Origin: Pedobacter helvus
Lineage (GTDB): Bacteria > Bacteroidota > Bacteroidia > Sphingobacteriales > Sphingobacteriaceae
Direction: 5' to 3'
Assembly: GCF_005925325.1 (NCBI RefSeq)
Contig: NZ_SRMP01000003.1
Span: 65,200-129,199, forward strand
Length of the DNA stretch: 64,000 nucleotides
Shown here: positions 54,541 through 63,960 of the stretch, piece by piece
Numbering within the stretch: the first letter of the stretch is position 1
Layout of the letters: each line of letters starts with the position of its first letter
Program-made: the position numbers and the translations under genes
The notes under the pieces: model-generated
The model's database searches: none
The model's input: only the letters and a program-made list of their open reading frames with translations
Told to the model about the DNA's origin: nothing

Positions 54541-56013
54541 TTATATTTTTGCGTAATCTTCTTGTTTAACACTATCAAATTTCTCTAAAGACTCTACGTA
54601 TTCAGCTACGTGTTCTTTATCTAAATGACCTTCTTTGATCAATTTCATTTTAGACTGCTCACTTGCAGTTTTCAATATCATTTTAACCTCCGCAATTGCG
54701 ATAGAAGGTAACACTCTTAAGAACAATAGGAATAAAGTAAAGAATACACCTATTGAGCCAACAAACACGCCCACATCTACCCAAGATGGATAGAACATGG
54801 TCCAACTTGATGGTAAGTAATCACGGTGTAATGAAGTTACAATGATTACGAAACGCTCGAACCACATACCGATATTTACTACGATAGATAAAATCCAAGT
54901 AGCTGGGATGCTTAAACGAACCTTTTTGAACCACAACAACTGTGGAGAGATTACGTTACAAGTCATCATCATCCAGTAAGCCCACCAGTATGGTCCAGTT
55001 GCACGGTTAATGAAAGCATATTGCTCATACTGTGAACCAGAGTACCAAGCGATGAAGAACTCAGTTAAGTAAGCCACACCTACAATAGAACCAGTTAAGA
55101 TGATAATCTTGTTCATAGATTCGATGTGGAACATCGTGATGTAGTTTTCTAAACCTAATACTTTACGCACTACCAACATTAGGGTTAATACCATCGCAAA
55201 ACCTGAGAAGATCGCACCCGCAACGAAGTAAGGAGGGAAAATGGTGGTGTGCCATCCCGGAATTACCGAAGTTGCAAAGTCCATAGATACGATAGTGTGT
55301 ACCGAAAGTACTAATGGTGTAGAGATACCTGCTAAGATTAACGATACCGCCTCAAAACGTTGCCAAGTTTTTACGCTACCTGTCCAACCGAATGAAAAGA
55401 TAGTGTAGATTTTTTTACGAACGCCTGTTGCCCTATCTCTAATAGTTGCGATATCTGGCAATAAACCTGTGTACCAAAATAATAATGATACAGAGAAATA
55501 AGTTGAGATCGCAAACATATCCCACACCAATGGTGAGTTAAAGTTTACCCAAAGTGAACCAAATTGATTTGGTAAAGGTAATACCCAATATGCTAACCAT
55601 GGACGCCCCATGTGTGATACAACGTATGTAGCGGCACAAATAACGGCGAAAATGGTCATCGCCTCTGCCGAACGGTTGATGGAGTTACGCCAGTTCTGAC
55701 GGAAGAGTAATAATACTGCTGAAATTAGTGTTCCAGCATGACCAATACCTACCCACCATACGAAACCGGTGATATCCCAAGCCCAACCTACTGTTTTATT
55801 TAATCCCCAAGCACCAATACCAAACCAGAAGGTGTAACCTACAGAAACGATCCATAGGGTAGCGCCGCATAGTGCTAGGATAAATCCGATCCACCATGCC
55901 CTATTTGGCTTATTTTCTACCGGCGATAGGATCTCTTCCGTAATCTGTGCATACGTAATGTCCTTGCCGGTAATTAATGGTTCTCTTAAAATTGATTCGC
56001 TATGTCCTGACAT
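54541..56013 (-). CDS. actC: Alternative complex III subunit ActC (NrfD/PsrC family)
   Basis: Integral membrane quinol-oxidising subunit with about ten helices in 490 residues. The motif GWAWDITGFVWWVGIGHAGT (about residues 77-96) and the repeated HAGTLISAVLLLFRQNWR / RFEAVSLILAGI pattern are those of PsrC-like ActC. It is the main menaquinol site in the complex, known from related structures. Confidence 0.95.
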   Translation of the reverse strand: MSGHSESILREPLITGKDITYAQITEEILSPVENKPNRAWWIGFILALCGATLWIVSVGYTFWFGIGAWGLNKTVGWAWDITGFVWWVGIGHAGTLISAVLLLFRQNWRNSINRSAEAMTIFAVICAATYVVSHMGRPWLAYWVLPLPNQFGSLWVNFNSPLVWDMFAISTYFSVSLLFWYTGLLPDIATIRDRATGVRKKIYTIFSFGWTGSVKTWQRFEAVSLILAGISTPLVLSVHTIVSMDFATSVIPGWHTTIFPPYFVAGAIFSGFAMVLTLMLVVRKVLGLENYITMFHIESMNKIIILTGSIVGVAYLTEFFIAWYSGSQYEQYAFINRATGPYWWAYWMMMTCNVISPQLLWFKKVRLSIPATWILSIVVNIGMWFERFVIIVTSLHRDYLPSSWTMFYPSWVDVGVFVGSIGVFFTLFLLFLRVLPSIAIAEVKMILKTASEQSKMKLIKEGHLDKEHVAEYVESLEKFDSVKQEDYAKI

Positions 56014-56037
56014 AATTTATATTGCTGTAAGTAAAGC

Positions 56038-59000
56038 CTAAGCGTGTACTTCTTTTGTTGTTGAATCTATATTTCTAATCTTAGTCATGTAACCAATTCC
56101 TGGCTCAACGTTGATTTCTTCTAATACGTAGTAAGTACGCTCGCTACGTAGGGCTTTAGAAACTTCCGAGTTAGGATCGTTTTTATCACCGAAGATAATT
56201 GCGTTTGCAGAACAAGCTTCTTGACAAGCCATTTTGATATCGCCATCTTTCAATGCACGTTTTTCTATTTTGGCAGTTAACTTACCAGCTTGGATACGTT
56301 GGATACACATCGAACATTTCTCCATTACACCACGAGAACGTGTAGTAACATCTGGGTTCAATACTAATTGTGTAAACTCATTGTTCAAATAGTTATCGAA
56401 ACGCGAATCATTCCAGTAGTTGAACCAGTTGAAACGACGAACTTTGTATGGACAGTTGTTTGCACAGTAACGAGTACCTACACAACGGTTGTAAGCCATA
56501 TGGTTCAAGCCATCTGATGAGTGTACTGTTGCCAATACCGGACATACAGTTTCGCAAGGTGCGTGGTCACAATGTTGACATAACATTGGTTGGTGCACTA
56601 CAGAAACGTTCTCTAAGTTATCTAAGTGAGCAATTTCTTTTTCTTCAGTTACCGCACCATGTTGTTCATCGTTGAAGCTATAGTAACGATCGATACGTAA
56701 CCAGTGCATCTCACGACGACGACGAACCTCTTCTTTACCTACAACAGGGATGTTGTTTTCTACGTTACAAGCAACGATACATGAACCACAACCTGTACAA
56801 GCATTCAAATCGATTGCCATTACCCAGTTGTTACCCAACATTTCGTGCTTATCTGTAGTCCACAAATCGTAAACTTTGTGTTTGTGGTGATTACCTGAAC
56901 CAGCTGCCGGATCTTTCAAGAAATCCTTGAAGCTAGCTTCACGTACAATATTTCTACCTTCGAAAGAGTAGTGAGTTTGTGTTTGTGCTAATTCTTCCCA
57001 ACGGCCAGTACCTGTTAAGGTTGCAGTAGTTGCATACTTTAAAGTACCGTTAGTATAAGTTACAAATGGGAAAGCATTTTTACCTACGTTGCTACCAGCT
57101 TTACCAGCCTTAGTACGTCCATAACCTAAAGCTACAGAAGCAGTACCCATTGCTTGTCCCGGTTGGAACAACACTGGTAAATCTACGGTATATCCATTTT
57201 CAGCTTTGATGCTTACTACATCAAATTCTTTGTAACCTAACTTCTCCGCCTGACGAGGATTTAAAGCTACATAGTTATCCCAAGTTACTTTGGTAACCGG
57301 ACAAGGGAACTCTTGCAAGAATGCATTGTTCGCTTGTTTACCGTCACGCATTGGAATGCTTTCAAAAATTTGAAGTTCGATATCTTTCTTCAATGCTTTG
57401 CTGCTTGCTACGATAGCTGCTGCTACTGCATCTAAAGATAAAGTGAAACCATAGCTACCTGCCGCTTTTGGCGCAGAAGCGATTACACCTGTTTGTAATA
57501 CATCATTCCAAGTTTTACCTGCCGCTGGCAAGATATTTTTCTCCCAGTAGTTACGTACGTACTGATAGTAGTCTTGCACTGGAGCATCAGCCCAAGTCAA
57601 TAAGCTTTGCTCAGCTTGACGAGAGTTGAAAACTGGATTGATAGTAGGTTGAACGATAGAATAGAAACCTTCGTAAGTATTAGCATCGCCCCAAGCCTCT
57701 AAATAGTTAGGCGTGATCGCTACTACGTCAGAAAGGTCTGCAGTTTCATCTTCCCTATCAGAGAACGAAACTTTTAATGCAACCTTAGCTAAACCTTCCG
57801 TGAAAGCTTTTGCATTAATTGCATCATAAGCTGGATTTGAGTTCAAGAAGAACACAGCACCAACTTCACCTTTGTTCATTTCGTCTACTAATAACGCAAA
57901 TTCAGCATCATTACCTTCGTAACGTTTACAAGGGTTATCTAAATCGATAGTAGTACCGTAGCTACCAATAGCTACGTTAATAGCGTTTACTAAGGTTTGA
58001 ACAGAAACATCGTTAGAACCAGCTACTACAACTGCTTTTCCTTTGTTCTGTAATAATTCTTTAGCTACTAATTTAATTGCTTTATCAGCATTAGTGTTAT
58101 CTGGCAAGCCAGCACCTGGTAAACTAGCACCAGTAATTGCATTGTATAAAGCGATTAATGCAGGTCCTTCCTCAGATAATTTTAAAGCAATACGAGTATC
58201 GGCGTTTGTACCTGTTAAACTCATACCAGCTTCAAACTGGAAGTGACGAGACATTTTCTTTTTCTCTAACGATTTGTAATCTCTGTTAGAAGTATATTGA
58301 GCAGTAAATTCTTCGCCGCTAATCCAAGTTCCTAAGAAATCGGCTGCAAAGCTCACAATCAAATCTGCTTTATCGAAGTTGTATTTTGGTAATACTGCTT
58401 TACCGAAGCTGTTTTCATTAGCTTTGATAATACCAGTATAAGAAATTGGATCATATTGAACCAATTTAGTAGTAGGATATTTCGCAGTAAACTCAGTAAC
58501 TACCGCTTTAGCCGAAGGGCTGTTTAAAGAACTTGCAACTACACGGATTTGTTTACCCGAAGCTTGTACTTTATTCAACTCACCTTTTACGAATTTATCC
58601 AAATCCGCCCAAGTAGTTTCCTCTTTCTTTAATAAGGGAGTTTTAAGCTTAGATACATCGTACAAATCTAAAACCGAAGCCTGAGCTTGCGCATCTGTAC
58701 CTCTGCTGAATACACCAGCGTTACGATTAACCTCAACTTTAATTGGACGTCCTACTACGGTTTTAACCATAACGCTATTACCTTTGAAGGTAGACACGTA
58801 GTAGTTAGGAATACCAGGAGTTACCTCTTCTGGTCTAACTAAGTAAGGAATTGATTTGTGTACCGGTGCTTTTTGACACGCAGCTAAAGTTACAGCGCCT
58901 AAACCAAAACCTAATGCCTTTAAAAAGTCACGGCGTGGGGTAACTGTACTTAATCCTGCTTCACTTAAAACATCTTCTATTGGAAGCGGCTCGGCAAATT

Positions 59001-59079
59001 CGCTTTTGTTGTTTTCAACAAACTCGGGAGTTTTATTCAACTCCTCCAAACCTTTCCAGTATTTTTTGTTGCTTTCCAT
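56038..59079 (-). CDS. actB: Alternative complex III iron-sulfur subunit ActB (Tat exported)
   Basis: 1013 residues. An internal twin-arginine signal (RRDFLKALGFGLGAVTLAAC, about residues 48-67) directs export. The middle 600 residues form a molybdopterin-oxidoreductase-like fold with no visible cofactor Cys/Ser ligand; in ACIII this domain is empty. The C-terminal part has four clusters: CTGCGSCIVAC, CQHCDHAPCETVC, CVGTRYCANNCPY and CSMCIQRIQAG..CQEAC. These match three [4Fe-4S] and one [3Fe-4S] centres. It is co-transcribed with actA (47-base gap). Confidence 0.95.
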   Translation of the reverse strand: MESNKKYWKGLEELNKTPEFVENNKSEFAEPLPIEDVLSEAGLSTVTPRRDFLKALGFGLGAVTLAACQKAPVHKSIPYLVRPEEVTPGIPNYYVSTFKGNSVMVKTVVGRPIKVEVNRNAGVFSRGTDAQAQASVLDLYDVSKLKTPLLKKEETTWADLDKFVKGELNKVQASGKQIRVVASSLNSPSAKAVVTEFTAKYPTTKLVQYDPISYTGIIKANENSFGKAVLPKYNFDKADLIVSFAADFLGTWISGEEFTAQYTSNRDYKSLEKKKMSRHFQFEAGMSLTGTNADTRIALKLSEEGPALIALYNAITGASLPGAGLPDNTNADKAIKLVAKELLQNKGKAVVVAGSNDVSVQTLVNAINVAIGSYGTTIDLDNPCKRYEGNDAEFALLVDEMNKGEVGAVFFLNSNPAYDAINAKAFTEGLAKVALKVSFSDREDETADLSDVVAITPNYLEAWGDANTYEGFYSIVQPTINPVFNSRQAEQSLLTWADAPVQDYYQYVRNYWEKNILPAAGKTWNDVLQTGVIASAPKAAGSYGFTLSLDAVAAAIVASSKALKKDIELQIFESIPMRDGKQANNAFLQEFPCPVTKVTWDNYVALNPRQAEKLGYKEFDVVSIKAENGYTVDLPVLFQPGQAMGTASVALGYGRTKAGKAGSNVGKNAFPFVTYTNGTLKYATTATLTGTGRWEELAQTQTHYSFEGRNIVREASFKDFLKDPAAGSGNHHKHKVYDLWTTDKHEMLGNNWVMAIDLNACTGCGSCIVACNVENNIPVVGKEEVRRRREMHWLRIDRYYSFNDEQHGAVTEEKEIAHLDNLENVSVVHQPMLCQHCDHAPCETVCPVLATVHSSDGLNHMAYNRCVGTRYCANNCPYKVRRFNWFNYWNDSRFDNYLNNEFTQLVLNPDVTTRSRGVMEKCSMCIQRIQAGKLTAKIEKRALKDGDIKMACQEACSANAIIFGDKNDPNSEVSKALRSERTYYVLEEINVEPGIGYMTKIRNIDSTTKEVHA

Positions 59080-59126
59080 TTAAGCTATATTACTGTTTAT
59101 CGAACGTTCTTAAAAAACTCTATTAA

Positions 59127-60416
59127 TTAATAGTGGCACTTACCACACTCTAAACCACCCAACAACGCTGGTGTAATTTTCTCACCTTTTTTGATTTTTT
59201 CGTGAGCAGCAATTACGTTAGCATAGAAAGCATCGTTTTTCTTACCAGAGATATCTGCTTCCCTGTGACAGTTGATACACCATTTCATGGTTAATGGAGA
59301 ATATTGATAAACTTCTTCCATAGTATTAACTGGACCGTGACAAGCAAAACAAACTGGATCTGTTGGCTTCAAACCTGCTTCTTTACGAATAGCTTCTTCA
59401 CCAACCACTACGTGTTGAGAGTGGTTAAAGTAAGCGAAATCTGGCAAGTTGTGTACACGCACCCACTCAATTGGCTTCTCTTTAGTCTTGTCGTAAGTTT
59501 GAGTATCTGGGTTGTAACCCAAAGCGTTATAGATTTTTTGAATTTCTGGAGAAATCAAACCATCATCTGTTCTTGCTTGTACGTTTTTATGACAGTTCAT
59601 ACAAACGTTTAATGAAGGAATAGTTGAGTTCTTAGATTTGAATGCACCAGTATGACAGTATTGACAATCAATTTGATTAATACCAGCATGTAACTCGTGA
59701 GAGAATTTGATTGGCTGTGTTGGTTGGTAACCTGTATGAACACCAGTTTCCCACATGCCCATCCAACCGAATGAACCTAAAACAATCACTAAACACAATA
59801 CAGTGAAGAATACAAATTTCTTGTTTTTGAACAAACCTTTTACACCAGTTACTAAAGAAACATTCTCATCTTCAGAAACTTCAATACCTTGTTTCTCAAG
59901 AATTAAACGCTCTAGCATTTTAACTGCTCTACCTAACACCACCAATACTACGATTGAGATGATGATGATAGCAATTACACCCGCGATAGAAAGACCAGAA
60001 ACACCTTCGTCCGCTACAACAGGACCAGCCTCAGCAGCTTTTTTAGGCTCACCTTCTTTTGCATAAGCAATGATATTTTTGATTTGATCATCAGTTAAAT
60101 TAGGAAAGGTAGTCATCTCTGATGGAGAGAACTTAGCCGCCTCGATAGCTTGTTTGTTTCCAGAAGCTCTTAATTCAACGTTGTTTCTGATCCAAGGAAT
60201 CAAGAAAGACTCTTCCAGCTCGTTTACCTTAGGAGTTAAAGCTGGTCCAGTGGCATCGTGATCCAAGGCATGACAAGAAGCACATTTAGATTTGAATAAT
60301 GTTCTTCCCTCTGCAACATCTTGCGCTTTCGATACATTTACAGTTAAAAAAGATAGTGCAGCTAATAAGAAGGTCGCTTTTCTAAATTTTTTAAGTCCGA
60401 ATGAGATATTCCTCAT
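59127..60416 (-). CDS. actA: ActA multiheme cytochrome with an extra N-terminal heme c domain
   Basis: Signal peptide to about residue 32 (KAQ). Six CxxCH motifs are visible: CASCH (45-49), CQYCH (near 249), CMNCH (near 270), CFACH (near 355), CINCH (near 378) and CGKCH (near 423). A membrane helix at about residues 135-155 and another at about 200-220 separate the N-terminal mono-heme part from the pentaheme part. Pentaheme ActA is the usual form, so the N-terminal heme domain is an extension. First gene of the respiratory cluster. Confidence 0.93.
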   Translation of the reverse strand: MRNISFGLKKFRKATFLLAALSFLTVNVSKAQDVAEGRTLFKSKCASCHALDHDATGPALTPKVNELEESFLIPWIRNNVELRASGNKQAIEAAKFSPSEMTTFPNLTDDQIKNIIAYAKEGEPKKAAEAGPVVADEGVSGLSIAGVIAIIIISIVVLVVLGRAVKMLERLILEKQGIEVSEDENVSLVTGVKGLFKNKKFVFFTVLCLVIVLGSFGWMGMWETGVHTGYQPTQPIKFSHELHAGINQIDCQYCHTGAFKSKNSTIPSLNVCMNCHKNVQARTDDGLISPEIQKIYNALGYNPDTQTYDKTKEKPIEWVRVHNLPDFAYFNHSQHVVVGEEAIRKEAGLKPTDPVCFACHGPVNTMEEVYQYSPLTMKWCINCHREADISGKKNDAFYANVIAAHEKIKKGEKITPALLGGLECGKCHY

Positions 60417-60498
60417 AATGAGTATTTTATGCTTTATTTTGAAATAAAATTGTTAATCTAAGTGATGAATGATGATTTACCTCTCAGAAATAATGGGA

Positions 60499-60525
60499 CA
60501 AAAGTAAGCTTTATTAGCATACCAA
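60499..60525 (-). promoter_or_regulatory. Promoter of the ACIII/oxidase cluster
   Basis: -7 element TACTTTTG (minus strand, 60499-60506) and a TTG at 60523-60525, 16 bases apart. The predicted transcript leader is about 80 bases, unlike the leaderless genes elsewhere here. Confidence 0.55.
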
Positions 60526-60602
60526 TGACATATTAATGACAGTGAAATACAATTTATAATCATTCTAAACTATTGCAGTTTTACCTCCTAGAATTAATAA
60601 AA

Positions 60603-60628
60603 TCAGCGATTTTTGATAAAATCGCTGA
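60603..60628 (-). terminator. Terminator downstream of the deoxyhypusine-synthase-like gene
   Basis: Stem TCAGCGATTTT (60603-60613) / AAAATCGCTGA (60618-60628) followed on the minus strand by a T-rich stretch. The 255-base gap to actA also holds the actA promoter. Confidence 0.7.
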
Positions 60629-60671
60629 CGGTGTTAGGGTATTTTTTACACCCCTATATTGCGAATGTAAA

Positions 60672-61652
60672 TTATTGTTTTAAAATCCAAGCAAACATTA
60701 ATGGCGCTACGATTGTTGCATCGCTTTCTACAATGAATTTTGGCGTATTAATATCTAATTTACCCCAAGTAATCTTTTCGTTAGGAACAGCTCCAGAGTA
60801 AGAACCATACGAAGTAGTCGAATCAGAAATTTGGCAGAAATAGCTCCAGAAAGGAATATTCTCCATTTCCATATCTTGGTAAAGCATTGGCACCACACAA
60901 ATCGGGAAATCACCTGCAATACCACCACCAATTTGGAAGAAACCAATACCTTTTCCTTCAGAGTTTTTCACGTACCAATCTGCCAACCAACCCATGTACT
61001 CGATACCGCTTTTCATGGTAGTGGCTTTAAATTCGTTTTTGATTACGTAAGAAGCGAAGATGTTACCCATGGTACTATCCTCCCATCCTGGCACTACAAT
61101 TGGCAAGTTTTTCTCTGCCGCAGCTAACATCCAAGAGTTCTTAGGATCAATCTCATAATACTGCTCCAAAACACCGCTCAATAACATTTTATACATGAAT
61201 TCATGCGGAAAATAACGCTCTCCTTTATCATCAGCATCTTTCCAAATGGCATGTATGTGTTTTTGCAAACGACGGAAAGCTTCTTCCTCTGGAATACAAG
61301 TGTCAGTAACACGGTTATAGTGATTCTCTAACAAATCCCACTCGTCTTGCGGACTTAAATCACGGTAGTTAGGCACTCTTTTATAGTGTGAATGAGCAAC
61401 AAGGTTCATGATATCCTCTTCTAAGTTGGCTCCTGTACAAGAAATGATAGAGACTTTATCTTGTCTAATCATTTCTGCCAACGAAATACCCAACTCGGCG
61501 GTACTCATCGCTCCAGCAAGGGTAATCATCATTTTACCACCCTCATCTAAATGCGTTTCGTAACCTTTAGCCGCATCCATCATTGCTGCAGCGTTAAAGT
61601 GGAGATAGTTAGTCTCCATGAATTTCGATATTGGTCCTCTATTAGTACTCAT
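60672..61652 (-). CDS. Deoxyhypusine-synthase-like protein (possible homospermidine synthase)
   Basis: 326 residues resembling eukaryotic deoxyhypusine synthase: MMITLAGAMSTAELGISLAE near residue 40, SCTGANLEEDI (NAD site), PGWEDSTMGNIFAS and the catalytic-Lys region EKITWGKLDINTPK (Lys near residue 297). Bacteria lack eIF5A, so members are thought to act on polyamines, for example making homospermidine from putrescine or spermidine. The start at 61652 was chosen because the -7 element overlaps the alternative start at 61679. Stands alone. Confidence 0.88.
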   Translation of the reverse strand: MSTNRGPISKFMETNYLHFNAAAMMDAAKGYETHLDEGGKMMITLAGAMSTAELGISLAEMIRQDKVSIISCTGANLEEDIMNLVAHSHYKRVPNYRDLSPQDEWDLLENHYNRVTDTCIPEEEAFRRLQKHIHAIWKDADDKGERYFPHEFMYKMLLSGVLEQYYEIDPKNSWMLAAAEKNLPIVVPGWEDSTMGNIFASYVIKNEFKATTMKSGIEYMGWLADWYVKNSEGKGIGFFQIGGGIAGDFPICVVPMLYQDMEMENIPFWSYFCQISDSTTSYGSYSGAVPNEKITWGKLDINTPKFIVESDATIVAPLMFAWILKQ

Positions 61653-61676
61653 TTTATATTCATTTTGTTTTCGCCG

Positions 61677-61684
61677 CAAAAGTA
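61677..61684 (-). promoter_or_regulatory. -7 element TACTTTTG of the deoxyhypusine-synthase-like gene
   Basis: Exact TAnnTTTG match 24 bases before the chosen start at 61652. No -33 TTG at proper spacing was found. Confidence 0.5.
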
Positions 61685-61815
61685 CAAATGATTTGTGATT
61701 TTAGCTTGACGATTCGCGATTTGCCACAAAAACGTTAAAAAGTTCAGCGTTTTCAACCTATAATCTAATAAATAAACGATTCGCTTTTCCGGATTTACCT
61801 CAATAATAAAATGTG

Positions 61816-61823
61816 TAGTTTTG
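61816..61823 (+). promoter_or_regulatory. -7 element TAGTTTTG of the MFS transporter gene
   Basis: Exact TAnnTTTG match 17 bases before the start codon at 61841. No good -33 element was seen. Confidence 0.5.
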
Positions 61824-61840
61824 TTTAAAATTCTTTATCC

Positions 61841-63052
61841 ATGAACTCAAACCCTTCTGATTTTAGTAAAACAAGCGCTACCGTATTCCCTATTTTATTT
61901 GCTTTAAGTTTTTCTCACTTACTTAACGATACAATCCAATCTCTAATTCCAGCTATTTATCCGCTAGTTAAAGATTCCTATCATCTAACTTTTTCACAGA
62001 TTGGCTTAATTACCTTAACTTTCCAACTAGCAGCATCGCTATTCCAGCCATTTGTTGGTTTATATACTGATAAAAAGCCCCAACCATACTCTTTAGCTAT
62101 CGGAATGGGCTTTACTTTAATTGGCCTAATCACTTTATCGCTATCAAATAGCTTTTACCTTATTCTATTTTCAGTGGCATTGGTAGGCACAGGCTCTTCC
62201 ATCTTCCATCCGGAAGCATCTAGAATGGCGCATGCCGCATCTGGCGGAAAAAAAGGATTGGCACAATCTGTATTTCAGTTAGGCGGAAACGCCGGAAGTT
62301 CAATTGGCCCATTGCTGGCTGCCTGGATCATCGTTCCGAAAGGACAATTTAGCGTCATTTGGTTTTCAGTAATTGCCTTATTGGCAATTATGGTATTAAG
62401 TTATGTTGGTAAATGGTACAAAAACTATATCATTAATCGCGAAGCTAAGAAAAGCAGTGTTACCGGAGAAGGGCACCAACTATCAAAAAGAAGGGTAATT
62501 TCGGCCATCGTGATTTTACTAGTGCTGATTTTTTCAAAGTACTTTTACATGGCCAGCTTAACTAGCTATTTCACCTTTTATCTGATTGATAAGTTCCACG
62601 TTTCTGTACAAACTTCACAAATCTACCTTTTTGTGTTCTTGTTCTCGGTAGCAGCGGGCACTTTGCTGGGCGGACCAATTGGAGATAAAATTGGTCGTAA
62701 ATATGTGATTTGGGTCTCTATCTTAGGCGCCGCTCCTTTCGCATTGCTTTTACCACATGCCAACTTATTTTGGACAGGCGTTTTAATTGTACCCATCGGG
62801 ATGATCTTAGCCTCTGCTTTTTCAGCGATCTTAGTTTACGCACAAGAATTAATTCCTGGCAAAGTAGGCTTGGTTGCCGGCTTGTTCTTCGGTTTTGCCT
62901 TCGGCATGGGCGGATTAGGCTCTGCCCTGATTGGCAATTTAGCCGACAAAACGAGCATTAACTATGTATTCTCAATTTGTGCCTATTTACCATTAATTGG
63001 ACTAATCACGATGTTTTTACCAAACATCAGCACTACAAGGAAAGCAAAGTAA
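61841..63052 (+). CDS. fsr: MFS transporter, fosmidomycin-resistance (Fsr) type
   Basis: 403 residues with twelve helices. The N-terminal SHLLNDTIQSLIPAIYPLVK (residues about 26-45) and the loop GLYTDKKPQPYSLAIGMG are characteristic of Fsr-type exporters. The midsection has GTGSSIFHPEASRMAHAASG (about 113-132), the Fsr signature. The central loop is basic. Drug:H+ antiport is the family role; which drug is unknown. Flanked by a promoter element and a terminator. Confidence 0.9.
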   Translation: MNSNPSDFSKTSATVFPILFALSFSHLLNDTIQSLIPAIYPLVKDSYHLTFSQIGLITLTFQLAASLFQPFVGLYTDKKPQPYSLAIGMGFTLIGLITLSLSNSFYLILFSVALVGTGSSIFHPEASRMAHAASGGKKGLAQSVFQLGGNAGSSIGPLLAAWIIVPKGQFSVIWFSVIALLAIMVLSYVGKWYKNYIINREAKKSSVTGEGHQLSKRRVISAIVILLVLIFSKYFYMASLTSYFTFYLIDKFHVSVQTSQIYLFVFLFSVAAGTLLGGPIGDKIGRKYVIWVSILGAAPFALLLPHANLFWTGVLIVPIGMILASAFSAILVYAQELIPGKVGLVAGLFFGFAFGMGGLGSALIGNLADKTSINYVFSICAYLPLIGLITMFLPNISTTRKAK

Positions 63053-63067
63053 AGAATAACGATTAAC

Positions 63068-63100
63068 AAAAAGCATTGGCGAAATTAACCAATGCTTTTT
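63068..63100 (+). terminator. Terminator of the MFS transporter gene
   Basis: Stem AAAAAGCATTGG (63068-63079) / CCAATGCTTTTT (63089-63100), continuing as a T run. Lies between convergent genes and could act both ways. Confidence 0.88.
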
Positions 63101-63119
63101 TTTATTATACCGTTAAATA

Positions 63120-63623
63120 TCAATTTGATTGAGCATCCTCGTAAGTCGGCCCATACAAACCCGGAGGTTTATTTCCCGTACTTCTTAAATACACCACCAT
63201 CTCTCCTCGGTGGTGGTAAACATGATTAAAAAGGAAGCTTCGCACCACTACAGCTCTAGGCAGAGGACCGAGCACTGTTTTCTCACCAAACTTCATTGTC
63301 CATTGTTTTTGCAAATCTTCTTCTCTCAAAGAATTTATCGCTTCTCTTGCTTTCTCCACATTCCTTTCAAAGAGTTCAATCGTAGCCTTGATATCGTCAG
63401 CGCTTCCCCGCTCCAAACTATCGATAGCCATATCGTAAACGTCTTCTGAAAAAACACCCACATACCAATAATAGATAGTAGCGATATGCTGAGCTAGCTC
63501 CCCCATAGTCCACGAAACTGGAGAAGGCTTATAATTAAGATCTTTTTCGGGAACAGCCTGCAATAGTTTCCTTGAACTTTCAACTTCGTATTCAAATTCG
63601 GAAATTAGTGATTGTAGTATCAT
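63120..63623 (-). CDS. DinB/YfiT-family metal-binding protein
   Basis: 167 residues from the ATG at 63623; another 24 codons upstream are in frame but have no DinB similarity. Four-helix bundle with the metal triad His in GELAQHIATIYYWY, and the paired His in FNHVYHHRGEM near residues 139-146. Typical of bacillithiol/mycothiol-type or stress-related DinB proteins. Substrate unknown. Convergent with the MFS gene. Confidence 0.87.
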   Translation of the reverse strand: MILQSLISEFEYEVESSRKLLQAVPEKDLNYKPSPVSWTMGELAQHIATIYYWYVGVFSEDVYDMAIDSLERGSADDIKATIELFERNVEKAREAINSLREEDLQKQWTMKFGEKTVLGPLPRAVVVRSFLFNHVYHHRGEMVVYLRSTGNKPPGLYGPTYEDAQSN

Positions 63624-63670
63624 AGTTTTTGGGGTTGTAATAAAACGTTTGAAAAAGATAAGAATTTTAT

Positions 63671-63720
63671 CGTTGGTGCCAAAATCCAATAACATCTTGA
63701 TCTACGATGTAGCACCAACG
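63671..63720. repeat. Nested inverted repeat upstream of the DinB gene
   Basis: CGTTGGTGC (63671-63679) pairs exactly with GCACCAACG (63712-63720); inside it ACATC (63692-63696) pairs with GATGT (63706-63710). It could be an operator or RNA hairpin in the leader. Confidence 0.55.
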
Positions 63721-63894
63721 GTAGACGAACGATAGACTGACAGCAAAAACCGCACAACTAAAACGACAAAGTCGCCGTAAATGGACAACCACAACAGAAA
63801 ACGAATAAACTAGTCAAAAGTAACAAGTACTATTTTTTTACGGCTAGACCAAAATTAGCTGAGGGAAGAAGAATAAAGGATATAGGCGAAAAAC

Positions 63895-63914
63895 ATATCC
63901 TAAATTTAGGATAT
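63895..63914. repeat. Perfect 20-base palindrome
   Basis: ATATCCTAAA followed by TTTAGGATAT reads the same on both strands. A partial unit AGGATAT occurs just before it (63877-63883). Regulator site or terminator remnant; no transcript evidence. Apart from these repeats the 63624-63960 gap shows no gene. Confidence 0.55.
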
Positions 63915-63927
63915 TCCTAAAATAAAA

Positions 63928-63956
63928 AAGCCTCGCTAGTAAAACTAACAAGGCTT
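63928..63956 (-). terminator. Terminator downstream of the partial tRNA
   Basis: AAGCCT (63928-63933) and AGGCTT (63951-63956) pair, with an inner TAGT/ACTA pairing; on the minus strand a T run follows the stem. Confidence 0.7.
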
Positions 63957-63960
63957 AAAG

